A model generated the notes under the pieces. The model searched no databases. It saw only the letters and a list, made by a program, of their open reading frames with translations, and was not told where the DNA came from. DNA of 64,000 nucleotides, from assembly GCA_002339675.1 (NCBI GenBank), contig DDKB01000017.1:460327-524326 (forward strand), in the 5' to 3' direction. Every line of letters begins with the position of its first letter. Position 1 is the stretch's first letter. Positions 19,733 through 29,230 of the stretch are shown one piece after another. Made by a program: the position numbers and the translations under genes. This DNA comes from Stutzerimonas stutzeri. Lineage in GTDB: Bacteria; Pseudomonadota; Gammaproteobacteria; Pseudomonadales; Pseudomonadaceae.

Positions 19733-19826
19733 CGGGCACGACCAAACGGTGTCGGTCGAGTCAAACCCGGCGAGTATAGCGGCGACTGCGCTCGAGCCCA
19801 AGCCCAAGCCCAAGTCTGGCTCCCGG

Positions 19827-21077
19827 TCAGTGGTCGTTGCCGCCGGCCCCGCAGATCCGCCGCACCAGCTTGCCGATAGTCAGGCCCTGAACGAGGATCG
19901 AGAACAGCACCACCAGGTAGGTGATGTTGAGCAGCAGGTTGCGCTCATCGCTCGCCGGCAACGCCAATACCAGGGCCACCGAGATGCCACCGCGCAGGCC
20001 GCCCCAGGTCAGGATGCGCACCGTGCCGTCCGGCAGGGCGCGGCCGAGTTTGCGTAGCAGCAGGGCCGGCGGGCCGACGGCAATCAGGCGGGTGCCAAGG
20101 ATCAGCAGCGCCACGCACAGCGCGATCAGCAGGTACTGCGCGCTGAACGGCAGCAGCACCAGCTCCATGCCGATCAGCACGAAGAGCACCGCGTTGAGGA
20201 TTTCGTCGAGCAGCTCCCAGAAGTTGTCGAGGTTTTCCCGGGTGTGATCGGACATTGCGTGGCGGCGCCCCTGGTTGCCGATGATCAGGCCGGCCACCAC
20301 CATGGCGATCGGCCCGGACACGTGCAGGTGGGTGGCCAGGGTATAGCCGCCGATTACCAGCGCCAGGGTCAGCAGCACTTCCACCTGATACTGGTCGATG
20401 CTTTTCAGCAGGGCAAAGGTCATCGCGCCGAGCAGGCCGCCGAGCAGCATGCCGCCGCCGGCTTCCTCGACGAACAGCCAGGCCGCCTCGCCTATTCCCG
20501 GGGCCTCGCCGCGGGCCAGCACGCCCATCAGCACGGTGAAGACCACTACCGCGACCCCATCGTTGAACAGCGACTCGCCGACGATGGTGGTTTCCAGGGC
20601 CTTCGGCGCCCCGGCTGAGCGCATGATGCCGAGCACCGCGATCGGATCGGTCGGCGAGATCAGTGCGCCGAACAGCAGGCAATAGATCAGCGCCGGCTGA
20701 AGGTCGAACAGGCCGAGGATCCACCAGGTGCCCGTGCCGATCACTGCCGTGGAGAACAGTACGCCAAGGGTCGCCAGCAGGCCGATCGCCCAGCGTCGAG
20801 CCCTTAGGTCGGTGAGGTTGATGTGCAGCGCCCCGGCGAACAGCAGGAAAGACAGCATGCCGTCCATCAACAGGTGATTGAAGTCGATGCGGCCGACCAG
20901 CGCTTCGATCTGGTCCTCGATCGATGGCAGGCCAAGAACGGCCAGGCCATGCAGCAGGGTCGAGAACACCAGCGCAGTCGCCATCACGCCGATGGTCGGC
21001 GGCAGGCCGATGAACCGGTAGTTGAGATAGGCGAGCAGTGCCGTGAGGGTGATGAAGATGGCCGACAGTTCGAGCAT
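19827..21077 (-). CDS. CPA1-type Na+(K+)/H+ antiporter (NhaP family)
   Basis: Monovalent cation:proton antiporter of the inner membrane. 416 residues from the ATG at 21077 (GGAAGGA upstream); a longer in-frame start exists 36 bases earlier with a less natural N terminus. About twelve hydrophobic segments. The CPA1 core motifs ALISPTDPIAVLGIMRSAG (TM5, with the transport Asp) and GESLFNDGVAVVVF (TM6, with N-D) are present, plus the TWGGLRGGISVALVLALP motif near the C terminus. Ion preference cannot be read from the sequence. No partner gene is adjacent. Confidence 0.92.
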   Translation of the reverse strand: MLELSAIFITLTALLAYLNYRFIGLPPTIGVMATALVFSTLLHGLAVLGLPSIEDQIEALVGRIDFNHLLMDGMLSFLLFAGALHINLTDLRARRWAIGLLATLGVLFSTAVIGTGTWWILGLFDLQPALIYCLLFGALISPTDPIAVLGIMRSAGAPKALETTIVGESLFNDGVAVVVFTVLMGVLARGEAPGIGEAAWLFVEEAGGGMLLGGLLGAMTFALLKSIDQYQVEVLLTLALVIGGYTLATHLHVSGPIAMVVAGLIIGNQGRRHAMSDHTRENLDNFWELLDEILNAVLFVLIGMELVLLPFSAQYLLIALCVALLILGTRLIAVGPPALLLRKLGRALPDGTVRILTWGGLRGGISVALVLALPASDERNLLLNITYLVVLFSILVQGLTIGKLVRRICGAGGNDH

Positions 21078-21240
21078 GGGATCTCGAGTTCCTTCCGCAG
21101 GTGGGTTATGCAATGGACTGGACCGGGCAGCAAATGGTGCCGGGCGTCGCGCCGCATCGGCTCGCGAAACATGCGCCGGCGCAGGCGGTCAGATAAGGCG
21201 TTCGGCGACTTCGCCGGGCGAACCCACAGGAGCCGCCCAC

Positions 21241-21675
21241 ATGAACCTCTTGTTCCGTTCCGTTCCCGTGTTCTTCTTTGTGCTGTTCAGCCTGCCCGCT
21301 GCTGCCAATTCTTGCTACGTCACCAGTGATTCCTCCGGCGCGCTGCCGCCGCCGGTGGTGACCGAGCAGTGCTTTCGTTTCGAAGGCATGGATGACAATG
21401 ACATCGACTGGGTCTGCCAGAACGACGAGGCGGTGAAGCACGCGCGCCGTGAGATCCTCGACAGCTGTCCATCCGGCCATTTCGGCGTCTGCACCGCGGC
21501 GTTGACCGAGGCCACGCTGGCCAACGAGCAGGCCACCGGCAGCCAGGCGAACGAGCAGCTGGCACCCTCCAGCGTGCCGGAGCAGGCCCGGATCGTCACC
21601 TATCTCTACGAAGCCAGTGATCATGCCCAGGCGAAGATCGACTGCGAAAGCGCCGGCGGTCAATGGTCGCAGTAG
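21241..21675 (+). CDS. Small periplasmic protein of unknown function
   Basis: 144 residues from the ATG at 21241 (AGGAGC nine bases upstream); the longer open frame to its left has no signal peptide. A Sec signal peptide (residues 1-22, ending PAAANS) is followed by a mature domain with cysteines at NSCYVTS, EQCFRF, WVCQ, DSCPSGHFGVC and KIDCESAGG, suggesting several disulphides. I do not recognise the family. It may be carried with the following cytochrome-like lipoprotein, 72 bases downstream. Function unknown. Confidence 0.8.
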   Translation: MNLLFRSVPVFFFVLFSLPAAANSCYVTSDSSGALPPPVVTEQCFRFEGMDDNDIDWVCQNDEAVKHARREILDSCPSGHFGVCTAALTEATLANEQATGSQANEQLAPSSVPEQARIVTYLYEASDHAQAKIDCESAGGQWSQ

Positions 21676-21747
21676 CCCCGCGAGGTTTGGTGAATCCGGC
21701 GCATGGGTAGATAATCGCCGGCCGTCGTCGTCCCGAGTGGTTGAGCT

Positions 21748-22194
21748 ATGAAAGTGTTGCCGTTGTGTCTGTCGCTGGTTGCCGTTGTCGCGCTGGCCGG
21801 CTGTAACCGCATCGATCCCAATTCGCCGCTGGGCAAGCGCAAGGCGATCTACCAGCAGATGCTCGACACCAAGGAAGACCTCGGCGGCATGCTGCGCGGC
21901 CGACTGACCTTCGACGCCAAGGCCTTTGTCAGCGGTGCCGCCAAGCTTGACGAACTCTCGCGCCAGCCCTGGCAGTACTACCCCGAGGTCAAGGAAGAGC
22001 AGAGTGAGGCGCGCGACGAGGTCTGGCAGCAGCAGACGCGCTTCAAGGAGTTGTCCCGCGAGCTGGAGGCGAACACCGCCGCACTGGTCACGGCCACGAC
22101 CGCCGGGCCGGTCACTGCCGACAGCGTCCGGGACGCCTTCCAGCGTGTCGAGGACACCTGCGAAGCCTGCCACAAGAAGTTTCGCAACTACTGA
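21748..22194 (+). CDS. Cytochrome c'-like lipoprotein
   Basis: 148 residues. Lipoprotein signal peptide with lipobox LAGC (Cys near residue 19), then a mainly helical domain of about 120 residues ending in a single haem-attachment motif CEACHKKF only seven residues from the C terminus. A four-helix bundle with a C-terminal CxxCH is the cytochrome c'/c-556 architecture, usually soluble; a membrane anchor is less usual. The family binds NO or transfers electrons; which applies here is unknown. It is convergent with the DUF1090 gene (18-base gap). Confidence 0.82.
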   Translation: MKVLPLCLSLVAVVALAGCNRIDPNSPLGKRKAIYQQMLDTKEDLGGMLRGRLTFDAKAFVSGAAKLDELSRQPWQYYPEVKEEQSEARDEVWQQQTRFKELSRELEANTAALVTATTAGPVTADSVRDAFQRVEDTCEACHKKFRNY

Positions 22195-22212
22195 TCCTGC
22201 CCGCGGCCGCGG

Positions 22213-22590
22213 TCAGCGCCTCGCCGCTTCCAGCTCGCGGCGCGCCTGGTCGAGGCGCCGCTTGCTGATCTCGATGACTTGCGGGTCGCCGGTGCCCAGT
22301 GCCTCGCGCAGCTGGGCTTCGCGCACCGTGGCCACGCGGGTGGCGCGTTCGATCGCGGCATGATTCGGTTGCAGTGCAATGCCGCCACGGCAACGCTCGT
22401 TGAGCGCCTGCAAACGCGTCTCCAGCAGCGCCCGCTCGCCGGCGTCCCCGCTCAGGCGAGCCTGCTTGATCTGCTCACCCATCCGTTCGCGCGCCTCGCT
22501 GCAGGCGCGGTCCGACTCGCTGGCGGCCATCACCGGTGTAATCCAGGGCAGGGCGACCAGCAATAGGAGCAGCACGCGCGGGTCGATCAT
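22213..22590 (-). CDS. DUF1090-type periplasmic protein (YqjC-like)
   Basis: 125 residues with an N-terminal signal peptide (residues 1-23, ending PVMAAS). The mature part is a charged helical protein with two cysteines (DRACSEARERMGEQIKQAR and LNERCRGG), the pattern of the DUF1090 family. The C-terminal 60 residues should form a coiled coil. The function of this family is not established. It is 60 bases downstream of ligB on the same strand and may be co-transcribed. Confidence 0.8.
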   Translation of the reverse strand: MIDPRVLLLLLVALPWITPVMAASESDRACSEARERMGEQIKQARLSGDAGERALLETRLQALNERCRGGIALQPNHAAIERATRVATVREAQLREALGTGDPQVIEISKRRLDQARRELEAARR

Positions 22591-22650
22591 CGAGCGTTTC
22601 CTTTTCTTGTTCTTGAGTTGTTATGACTGGGCCATGCCTGCGAAGTGCCG

Positions 22651-24315
22651 TCAGAAGCCGGCAATGCCCGCCGCGGCCAGCTGCGCCTGCAGCGCCATCA
22701 CTTGCGCGGCGTGGAAAAAGGCCTGCAGCTGCTCGGCCCGCGCCGGACCGATACCCGGGCGTGCCTGCCATTGCGCGGCTTCAGTCGCGGCCAGCGTGGA
22801 CCAGTCGTCGGCGGGCAGCAGCGGGGGTTGCCCCGGCACGCCGAGCGCCGCCATCCATTGAATGAACGGGCGCCGACGGGCCAACCGGAAACTGTCGACC
22901 AGCTGGGTCGCGCGGGCCGCGCCGATACCCTGGACCTGCTGCAGCCGCCGTTCGTCGAGGTCCATCCAGTCGAGCAGCCCATGCACCAGGCCGGCCTCAA
23001 CCAGCGCGTTCCAGGTGGCTGCGCCGAGGCCGGGCAGGTCCAGGCCGTGCTTGCCGCTTAGCCAGGCCAGGCGGGCGATGAACTGCTGCTCGCAACCCGG
23101 GGCCACACGCCAGCAGCTCAGGGCGTGGTAGGCGCGGGCGTCGGGCGCGGTCACCGGCTGACGCGTCTGCGCACGCCAGACGACCCGGTCGTAGCGGGGA
23201 ATGGTCAAGCCGGCAAGGCTGATTGCGACCTGGTCGTCGGGACGGATGTCGGCGGCCCGCCAACGGGCGAGCGAGCCCAGGCTGACCCGGCTGATACGTC
23301 GGTCATCGAGCTGCAGCGGCTCGAGCTCCAGCACGGGGGTAATCCGGCCGCTGCGTCCGATCGTGAAGACCACCTGCTGTACCCGCGCGACAGCGGTGCG
23401 CAGCGGGTATTTCCAGGCCGCTGCCCAGCTCGGAGGCTGGGCCCGCCAGGTGCTGGCGTCCGGGCGCGCGCCCTGGCGCAACACGATGCCGTCGCTGGCG
23501 AACGGCAGCGCCTGGTGGAACCAGTGGTCGCGCCAGTAGCGGGCACGCTCGGGGCTCTCGAGCGGCACGGTGAGGGCGGCGCTCTGGCCGAAGCCCATGG
23601 CGGCGAGGCCGTCCAGGCGTGCCGCCATCTCGGCCGGGCCGTTGGGCCAGTCCCAGACGAACAGGCCGATGCGTTCAGCCGCCGCCTGGTCCAGGGTCTG
23701 CCGCGCCATCGCTCCGGCAACCAGGCCGCGGGCGCCGACGCTGCCGGCGCGGGCTTGTACGTGGGCGTTCAGACGCCAGTACAGCTCGCCCTGCAGGATC
23801 ACCTCGCCACGCGCCGGCAGGTGCGACGGCACCGCCGCCAGCTGGCGCGCACGGGCGGTCCAGTCCTGGCCGCGGTTGCCGTCGCCGCGACTGAGGGCTT
23901 GCACCAGCGTGCCGTCGCGGTAGTGCAGCGTCACGGCGACGCCGTCGACCTTCGGCTGCACCCACAGGCCGTCGCGCCCGGCCATCCAGGCGTCTACCGC
24001 GTGGCGATCGCTGAGCTTGGCCAGGCCGGTCTGGGCGATTGGGTGCAACACCTCACCCGCCGCGGTGGCCAGCGGATTGGCGCCGTCGCCCTGGCCAAAG
24101 CAGGCGTGCCAGCCCTGCAGCCGCTGGCGCGCCTGGTCGTAGATCTCATCGTCGACCAGGCTGAGGCCGCGGTGATGGTAGGCATCGTCCCATTCGGCGA
24201 GCTGGCGTTCGAGGGCGCGGGTTTCCGACGCGGCGCGTTCGGCCGGCCAGTCGGGACATTGGGCCTGGGACAGGGCAGGGGCGAGGCACAGCAACAGCGT
24301 GATGAGGGGGCGCAT
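22651..24315 (-). CDS. ligB: NAD-dependent DNA ligase LigB with signal-like N terminus
   Basis: Second bacterial NAD-dependent DNA ligase. 554 residues from the ATG at 24315. Adenylation-site Lys in WVQPKVDGVAVTLHYRDG, then DGIVLRQGA, an OB fold (ITPVLELEPLQLDDRRISRVSLGS), and helix-hairpin-helix repeats (IGAARATQLV, GIGPARAEQL). It lacks a BRCT domain and the full zinc finger, as is normal for LigB. The first 22 residues (MRPLITLLLCLAPALSQAQC) look like a Sec signal peptide, followed by paired cysteines (CPDW and HACFG). An upstream in-frame extension exists but has no such start signals. Cellular role unclear. Confidence 0.92.
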   Translation of the reverse strand: MRPLITLLLCLAPALSQAQCPDWPAERAASETRALERQLAEWDDAYHHRGLSLVDDEIYDQARQRLQGWHACFGQGDGANPLATAAGEVLHPIAQTGLAKLSDRHAVDAWMAGRDGLWVQPKVDGVAVTLHYRDGTLVQALSRGDGNRGQDWTARARQLAAVPSHLPARGEVILQGELYWRLNAHVQARAGSVGARGLVAGAMARQTLDQAAAERIGLFVWDWPNGPAEMAARLDGLAAMGFGQSAALTVPLESPERARYWRDHWFHQALPFASDGIVLRQGARPDASTWRAQPPSWAAAWKYPLRTAVARVQQVVFTIGRSGRITPVLELEPLQLDDRRISRVSLGSLARWRAADIRPDDQVAISLAGLTIPRYDRVVWRAQTRQPVTAPDARAYHALSCWRVAPGCEQQFIARLAWLSGKHGLDLPGLGAATWNALVEAGLVHGLLDWMDLDERRLQQVQGIGAARATQLVDSFRLARRRPFIQWMAALGVPGQPPLLPADDWSTLAATEAAQWQARPGIGPARAEQLQAFFHAAQVMALQAQLAAAGIAGF

Positions 24316-24377
24316 CGGAGCATCCTTGCTCGGTAGGGCTCCGCATTCTGCCAAGTGGGCAGCGGCGTGACCGTGCG

Positions 24378-25706
24378 CTAACGCATGTTGAACAGTTCCT
24401 GGTGGAAGTCGGCAGCCGGCAGCCCCGCGCCGGCCAGGTCGCGTTGCAGCTGGTGGCCGAACGCGGCCGGCCCGCAGAACCAGACGTCGCGCTGGCGCCA
24501 GGCCGGGACCTGCTGGCACAGGCGCTGTGCAGTCAGGCGGCCCTGTTCGCTGGCGATCAGCAGGTGCAGCGAGATGCGGGCGCGATCGGCGAGCTCCCGG
24601 ATGCGGGCAATGAAGTGCGGGTCCGGCGCGCTGGTGCAATAGAACAGGTCGACGCCGCCACCGCCGCCCGTGGCCGCCAGCGCTTCGAGTCGTGCCATGA
24701 ACGGCGCAATGCCGATGCCGCCGGCCACCCAGATCTGCCCGGCCTTGTGACTGGCGAAGTCAAAGCAGCCGTACGGCCCTTCCACCGTGACGGGATCGCC
24801 AAGGTGCAGCGACGCCGGCAGGCTGCGGGTGTAGTCGCCGAGGCCCTTGATCGCGAACGCCAGCTGGCCGTCGTCCTGCCAGGCGCCGGACAGGCTGAAC
24901 GGATGCGGCCCCTCCCGGTCATCGAAGCTGACAAAGGCGAACTGCCCCGGTTGGTGGCCCGGCCAGGGGCCGTCCAGCGCGACCCTGACCTGCAGGACCC
25001 GGTTGTCGTCGTGATAGGTCAGCTCCTGGATGTGCCCGAGCACCTGGTGCTGGCGGCCGACGCGTCGCCGCAGCGAGACAACCGCGGCGTAGCTGCCGGC
25101 CACGAGCAGCACGACCAATGCCATGCCCAGCGGCGAGGGCCAGTCGGCGGGCGTCAGGAGGACCACGCTGTGCGCCGCCAGTGCCAGGTAGACGGCCGCC
25201 AGCCAGCGATGGGCCCGGTAGAACCAGCGGTAGGGGATGCGCTGCAGCAAGGCCAGGACGATCAGCAGGATGGCCAGGTAGAAGGCCCACTCGCCAATCC
25301 CCTCGGCAAGGCCGCGTTGCCCGTGCAGCCAGCCGAGCACGCCGTCCGGCGCCTGGCCCGCGCCGCGCCGGGCGGGGCGCTGCAACCAGCCGAACCCGAC
25401 CAGCCATTTGGGCACCTGCGCCCAGCCCCAGTGCGCCACGGCGGTCAGCAGCGCGGCGATGCCCAGCCACTTGTGCAGCCGGTAAAGCTTGTCCAGCCCT
25501 TGCAGCCGCCGTTCCAGCCAGCGCGGACGGATCGCCAGGTAGAGCGCTGCGCTCATGGCCGTGATGGCGAGCAGGCCGCTGAACTGAACCATGTCGGCGC
25601 GCAGCGGCCAGAACCGGGAGCCATTGACGTGGAAGCCGTGCGCGGCCAGCCAGAGCAGGGTTGCGGCCGTGAACAGGCCGATGAACGCCAGGCGAATCGG
25701 TTGCAT
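24378..25706 (-). CDS. Ferric-reductase-like transmembrane flavoprotein
   Basis: 442 residues from the ATG at 25706 (GAGGG upstream); a codon at 25748 is possible but has no ribosome site. An N-terminal ferric-reductase-type membrane domain (about residues 1-210, six helices, haem-ligand candidates in KLYRLHKWLGIAALLTAVAH and RAHRWLAAVYLALAAHS) is joined to an FAD domain (HPFSLSG, about 275) and an NAD(P)-binding domain (VAGGIGIAPF; C-terminal VWFCGPAAFG). This is the predicted ferric reductase/NOX-like family (COG4097). Electron flow from NAD(P)H through FAD and haem across the membrane is expected; the acceptor is unknown. Confidence 0.88.
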   Translation of the reverse strand: MQPIRLAFIGLFTAATLLWLAAHGFHVNGSRFWPLRADMVQFSGLLAITAMSAALYLAIRPRWLERRLQGLDKLYRLHKWLGIAALLTAVAHWGWAQVPKWLVGFGWLQRPARRGAGQAPDGVLGWLHGQRGLAEGIGEWAFYLAILLIVLALLQRIPYRWFYRAHRWLAAVYLALAAHSVVLLTPADWPSPLGMALVVLLVAGSYAAVVSLRRRVGRQHQVLGHIQELTYHDDNRVLQVRVALDGPWPGHQPGQFAFVSFDDREGPHPFSLSGAWQDDGQLAFAIKGLGDYTRSLPASLHLGDPVTVEGPYGCFDFASHKAGQIWVAGGIGIAPFMARLEALAATGGGGGVDLFYCTSAPDPHFIARIRELADRARISLHLLIASEQGRLTAQRLCQQVPAWRQRDVWFCGPAAFGHQLQRDLAGAGLPAADFHQELFNMR

Positions 25707-25771
25707 GGCCAGAGCCCTCTTGGTGCGGCCGAAGCGGGCGTCCAGCATGCGCCGGGGATCTGCCGCGCGGC

Positions 25772-25785
25772 ATGATCGATATCAA
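25772..25785. promoter_or_regulatory. Possible ANR/DNR (FNR-type) box in divergent promoter region
   Basis: ATGAT-CGAT-ATCAA matches nine of ten conserved positions of TTGAT-N4-ATCAA. It lies 66 bases before the ferric-reductase-like start and 71 before the ABC transporter start, so either direction could be controlled. A TACAAT -10 candidate for the transporter is at 25819-25824. Confidence 0.5.
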
Positions 25786-25856
25786 TGGCATCGATTAGTG
25801 AGCTAAGCATCTGCGTCGTACAATTCGTCGCCCATGTCCTGCGGAGAGCCTCATCA

Positions 25857-26782
<926 letters not shown>

Positions 26783-26786
<4 letters not shown>

Positions 26787-27544
26787 ATGTCCATGCTATC
26801 CGCGCCATCTACCTGTTCGAACTGGCCCGTACCTGGCGCACCCTGCTGCAGAGCATCGCCACGCCGGTTATCTCGACGTCGCTGTATTTTGTCGTGTTCG
26901 GCTCGGCCATCGGTTCGCGCATGGAGGCGATGCACGGCATCCCCTACGGCGCTTTCATCATTCCCGGCCTGATCATGATGGCGCTGCTCACCGAGAGCAT
27001 CTCCAACGCGTCGTTCGGCATCTACATGCCGCGCTATTCGGGGACCATCTACGAAGTGTTGTCGGCGCCGGTGTCCTACCTGGAGATCGTGATCGGCTAT
27101 GTCGGCGCGGCCGCGACCAAGTCGATCATTCTCGGCCTGGTGATCCTGCTCACGGCGCGGCTGTTCGTCGACTACCAGATCGCCCATCCCTTCGTGATGG
27201 CGCTGTTCCTGCTGCTGACGGCGGTGACCTTCTGCCTGTTCGGCTTCATCATCGGCATCTGGGCGGACGGCTGGGAGAAGCTGCAAATCGTGCCGTCACT
27301 GATTGTCATGCCCCTGGCCTTTCTCGGCGGCAGTTTCTACTCCATCGAAATGCTCCCGCCGTTCTGGCAGACCGTCACGCTGTTCAACCCGGTGGTGTAC
27401 CTGATCAGCGGCTTCCGCTGGAGCTTCTATGGCGTCTCGGATGTGAATGTCGGGGTCAGCCTGGCGATGACGCTGGGCTTCCTGGTGCTCTGCCTGGTGC
27501 TGATCGGTTGGATCTTCAAGACCGGTTACCGGCTGAAGAACTGA
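26783..27544 (+). CDS. ABC-2 type permease (YadH-like)
   Basis: 253-residue membrane subunit with six hydrophobic segments (around residues 23-45, 57-77, 103-130, 139-160, 168-190 and 224-246). ABC-2 permease family; the conserved region ERLSGTLEVLLSAPVSYLE-like is seen here as YSGTIYEVLSAPVSYLE. Its ATG overlaps the ATPase stop (ATGA), so the two make a dedicated pair and presumably assemble as a two-plus-two exporter. The YadGH/NodIJ class exports varied small molecules; nothing in the neighbourhood identifies the substrate. Confidence 0.92.
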
Positions 27545-27556
27545 GGTAGCTGATGG

Positions 27557-27853
27557 TTAGCCGCCGAATTGCTGCTCGCAAGGAATGCCATCTCCGTCCC
27601 CGTCCATTTTTGTATTGGGGCAGTTACGAATGAAGAACTTGGCTTCTTCGTAAGAGCGCATCTGGCTGCAATGCTGGCGGCCATCACAACTGAATGTCTG
27701 GGCTGGTGCAGAGCTACTACGGGTGGACTGGCTGGTTGGGTTTTGATGGGTGACAACAGAGCTGGAGTTGGGGCCCCAAGGCAGGCTCCAGGTACCAGTG
27801 AAATAGCCGTAACCGAAATAAGCCAAAGCCGCGATAACCAAGAGCTTGCGCAT
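27557..27853 (-). CDS. Excalibur calcium-binding domain protein
   Basis: 98 residues. A hydrophobic N terminus (residues 4-17) is a signal or membrane anchor, then a Ser/Thr/Pro/Asn-rich linker and a C-terminal Excalibur domain: FSCDG with CSQM, YEEAKFFIRNCPNT and the calcium-loop-like DGDGDGIPCEQQ. Paired cysteines and the DxDxDG loop are as in secreted nucleases and surface proteins that carry this module. Base composition is visibly lower in GC than the flanks, suggesting later acquisition. It is convergent with the ABC permease gene. Function unknown beyond probable calcium binding outside the cytoplasm. Confidence 0.85.
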   Translation of the reverse strand: MRKLLVIAALAYFGYGYFTGTWSLPWGPNSSSVVTHQNPTSQSTRSSSAPAQTFSCDGRQHCSQMRSYEEAKFFIRNCPNTKMDGDGDGIPCEQQFGG

Positions 27854-27973
27854 GCCAAATCCTTTTAGTGCCTACGATGTTTTTTACGGGCGATGTACCG
27901 GCGCGGAAGCGTAACGGGATCGGTTTTCTAACGAAAGGGTCGAGGAAGCGTTTCTCCGAGGCAATAGATAGAT

Positions 27974-28002
27974 AGCCCCGCACAGCTCTCGCTGACGGGG
28001 CT
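27974..28002. terminator. Hairpin terminator downstream of metK
   Basis: Stem AGCCCCG/CGGGGCT extended by an inner CAGC/GCTG pair. It has CTTTTCT on its right and, read leftward, ATCTATCTATT, so it could stop metK transcripts and possibly rightward ones. Confidence 0.6.
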
Positions 28003-28024
28003 CTTTTCTGGCTGCGGTCTGGGT

Positions 28025-29215
28025 TTACAGCCCGGCGGCGGCGCGCAGGGCATCGGCCTTGTCGGTGCGTTCCCAGGTGAAGGCGGTGAAGGTGTCGCCA
28101 CCGACCGTCATTTCATAGGGGTCGCGACCGAAGTGCCCGTAGGCCGCGGTGGCTTTGTACATCGGGTGCAGCAGGTCGAGCATGGTGGTGATGGCGTACG
28201 GGCGCAGATCGAAATGCTCGCGGACCAGAGCGACGATCTTCTCGTCGCTGAGCTTGCCGGTGCCGAAGGTGTTAATCGAGATCGACGTCGGCTGCGCGAC
28301 GCCGATGGCGTAGGAGACCTGGATTTCGCAACGCTCGGCGAGGCCAGCGGCGACGATGTTCTTGGCCACGTAGCGGCCGGCATAGGCGGCCGAACGGTCG
28401 ACCTTGGACGGGTCCTTGCCGGAGAAGGCGCCGCCGCCGTGACGGGCCATGCCGCCGTAGGTGTCGACGATGATCTTGCGTCCGGTCAGGCCGCAGTCGC
28501 CCACCGGGCCGCCGATGATGAACTGGCCAGTCGGGTTGATGTGGAACTGGGTGTCCTTGTGCAGCAGTTCTGCCGGGATCACGTGCTTGACGATCAGCTC
28601 CATCACCGCTTCCTTGAGGTCGGAATGCTTGACCTCCGGGTTGTGCTGGGTGGAGAGCACGATGGCGTCGATGCCGACCACCTTGCCGCCTTCGTAGCGG
28701 CAGGTGACCTGGCTCTTGGCATCCGGGCGCAGCCACGGCAGCAGGCCGTTCTTGCGGGCTTCGGCCTGGCGCTCGACCAGCGCGTGGGAGAAGCGGATCG
28801 GCGCGGGCATCAGCACGTCGGTTTCGTTGCTGGCGTAGCCGAACATCAGGCCCTGGTCACCGGCGCCCTGGTCTTCCGGCTTGCTGCGGTCGACGCCCTG
28901 GGCGATGTCCACCGACTGCTTGCCGATGATGTTGATGATGCCGCAGGTGGCGCCGTCGAAGCCGACTTCCGAGCTGTTGTAGCCGATGTCGACGATGACG
29001 TCGCGCACCAGTTGCTCGAGGTCGACCCAGGCGCTGGTGGTGACTTCGCCGGCAACGATGGCGACGCCGGTCTTGACCAGGGTTTCACAGGCCACGCGGG
29101 CGTGTTTGTCCTCGGCGATGATGGCGTCCAGCACCGCATCGGAGATCTGGTCGGCGATCTTGTCCGGGTGCCCTTCGGACACGGACTCGGAGGTGAAAAT
29201 CGAGTATTCGCTCAT
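28025..29215 (-). CDS. metK: S-adenosylmethionine synthetase
   Basis: Makes S-adenosylmethionine from ATP and methionine. 396 residues, the normal length. Signature segments are intact: GHPDKIADQISDAVLDA near residue 15, the GAGDQGLMFGYA loop, and GGGAFSGKDPSKVDRSAAY with P-loop-like glycines. It begins 15 bases after the stop of the ArsR/methyltransferase regulator gene and is probably transcribed with it. The pair is the same in P. aeruginosa as recalled. The palindrome upstream of the regulator would then control both. Confidence 0.97.
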   Translation of the reverse strand: MSEYSIFTSESVSEGHPDKIADQISDAVLDAIIAEDKHARVACETLVKTGVAIVAGEVTTSAWVDLEQLVRDVIVDIGYNSSEVGFDGATCGIINIIGKQSVDIAQGVDRSKPEDQGAGDQGLMFGYASNETDVLMPAPIRFSHALVERQAEARKNGLLPWLRPDAKSQVTCRYEGGKVVGIDAIVLSTQHNPEVKHSDLKEAVMELIVKHVIPAELLHKDTQFHINPTGQFIIGGPVGDCGLTGRKIIVDTYGGMARHGGGAFSGKDPSKVDRSAAYAGRYVAKNIVAAGLAERCEIQVSYAIGVAQPTSISINTFGTGKLSDEKIVALVREHFDLRPYAITTMLDLLHPMYKATAAYGHFGRDPYEMTVGGDTFTAFTWERTDKADALRAAAGL

Positions 29216-29230
29216 CTATCGGTTTCCTAA

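Noticed and set aside
27557..27853. Excalibur gene as part of a mobile element
   Set aside because: No transposase, integrase or attachment repeat was seen nearby; lower GC alone is not enough.
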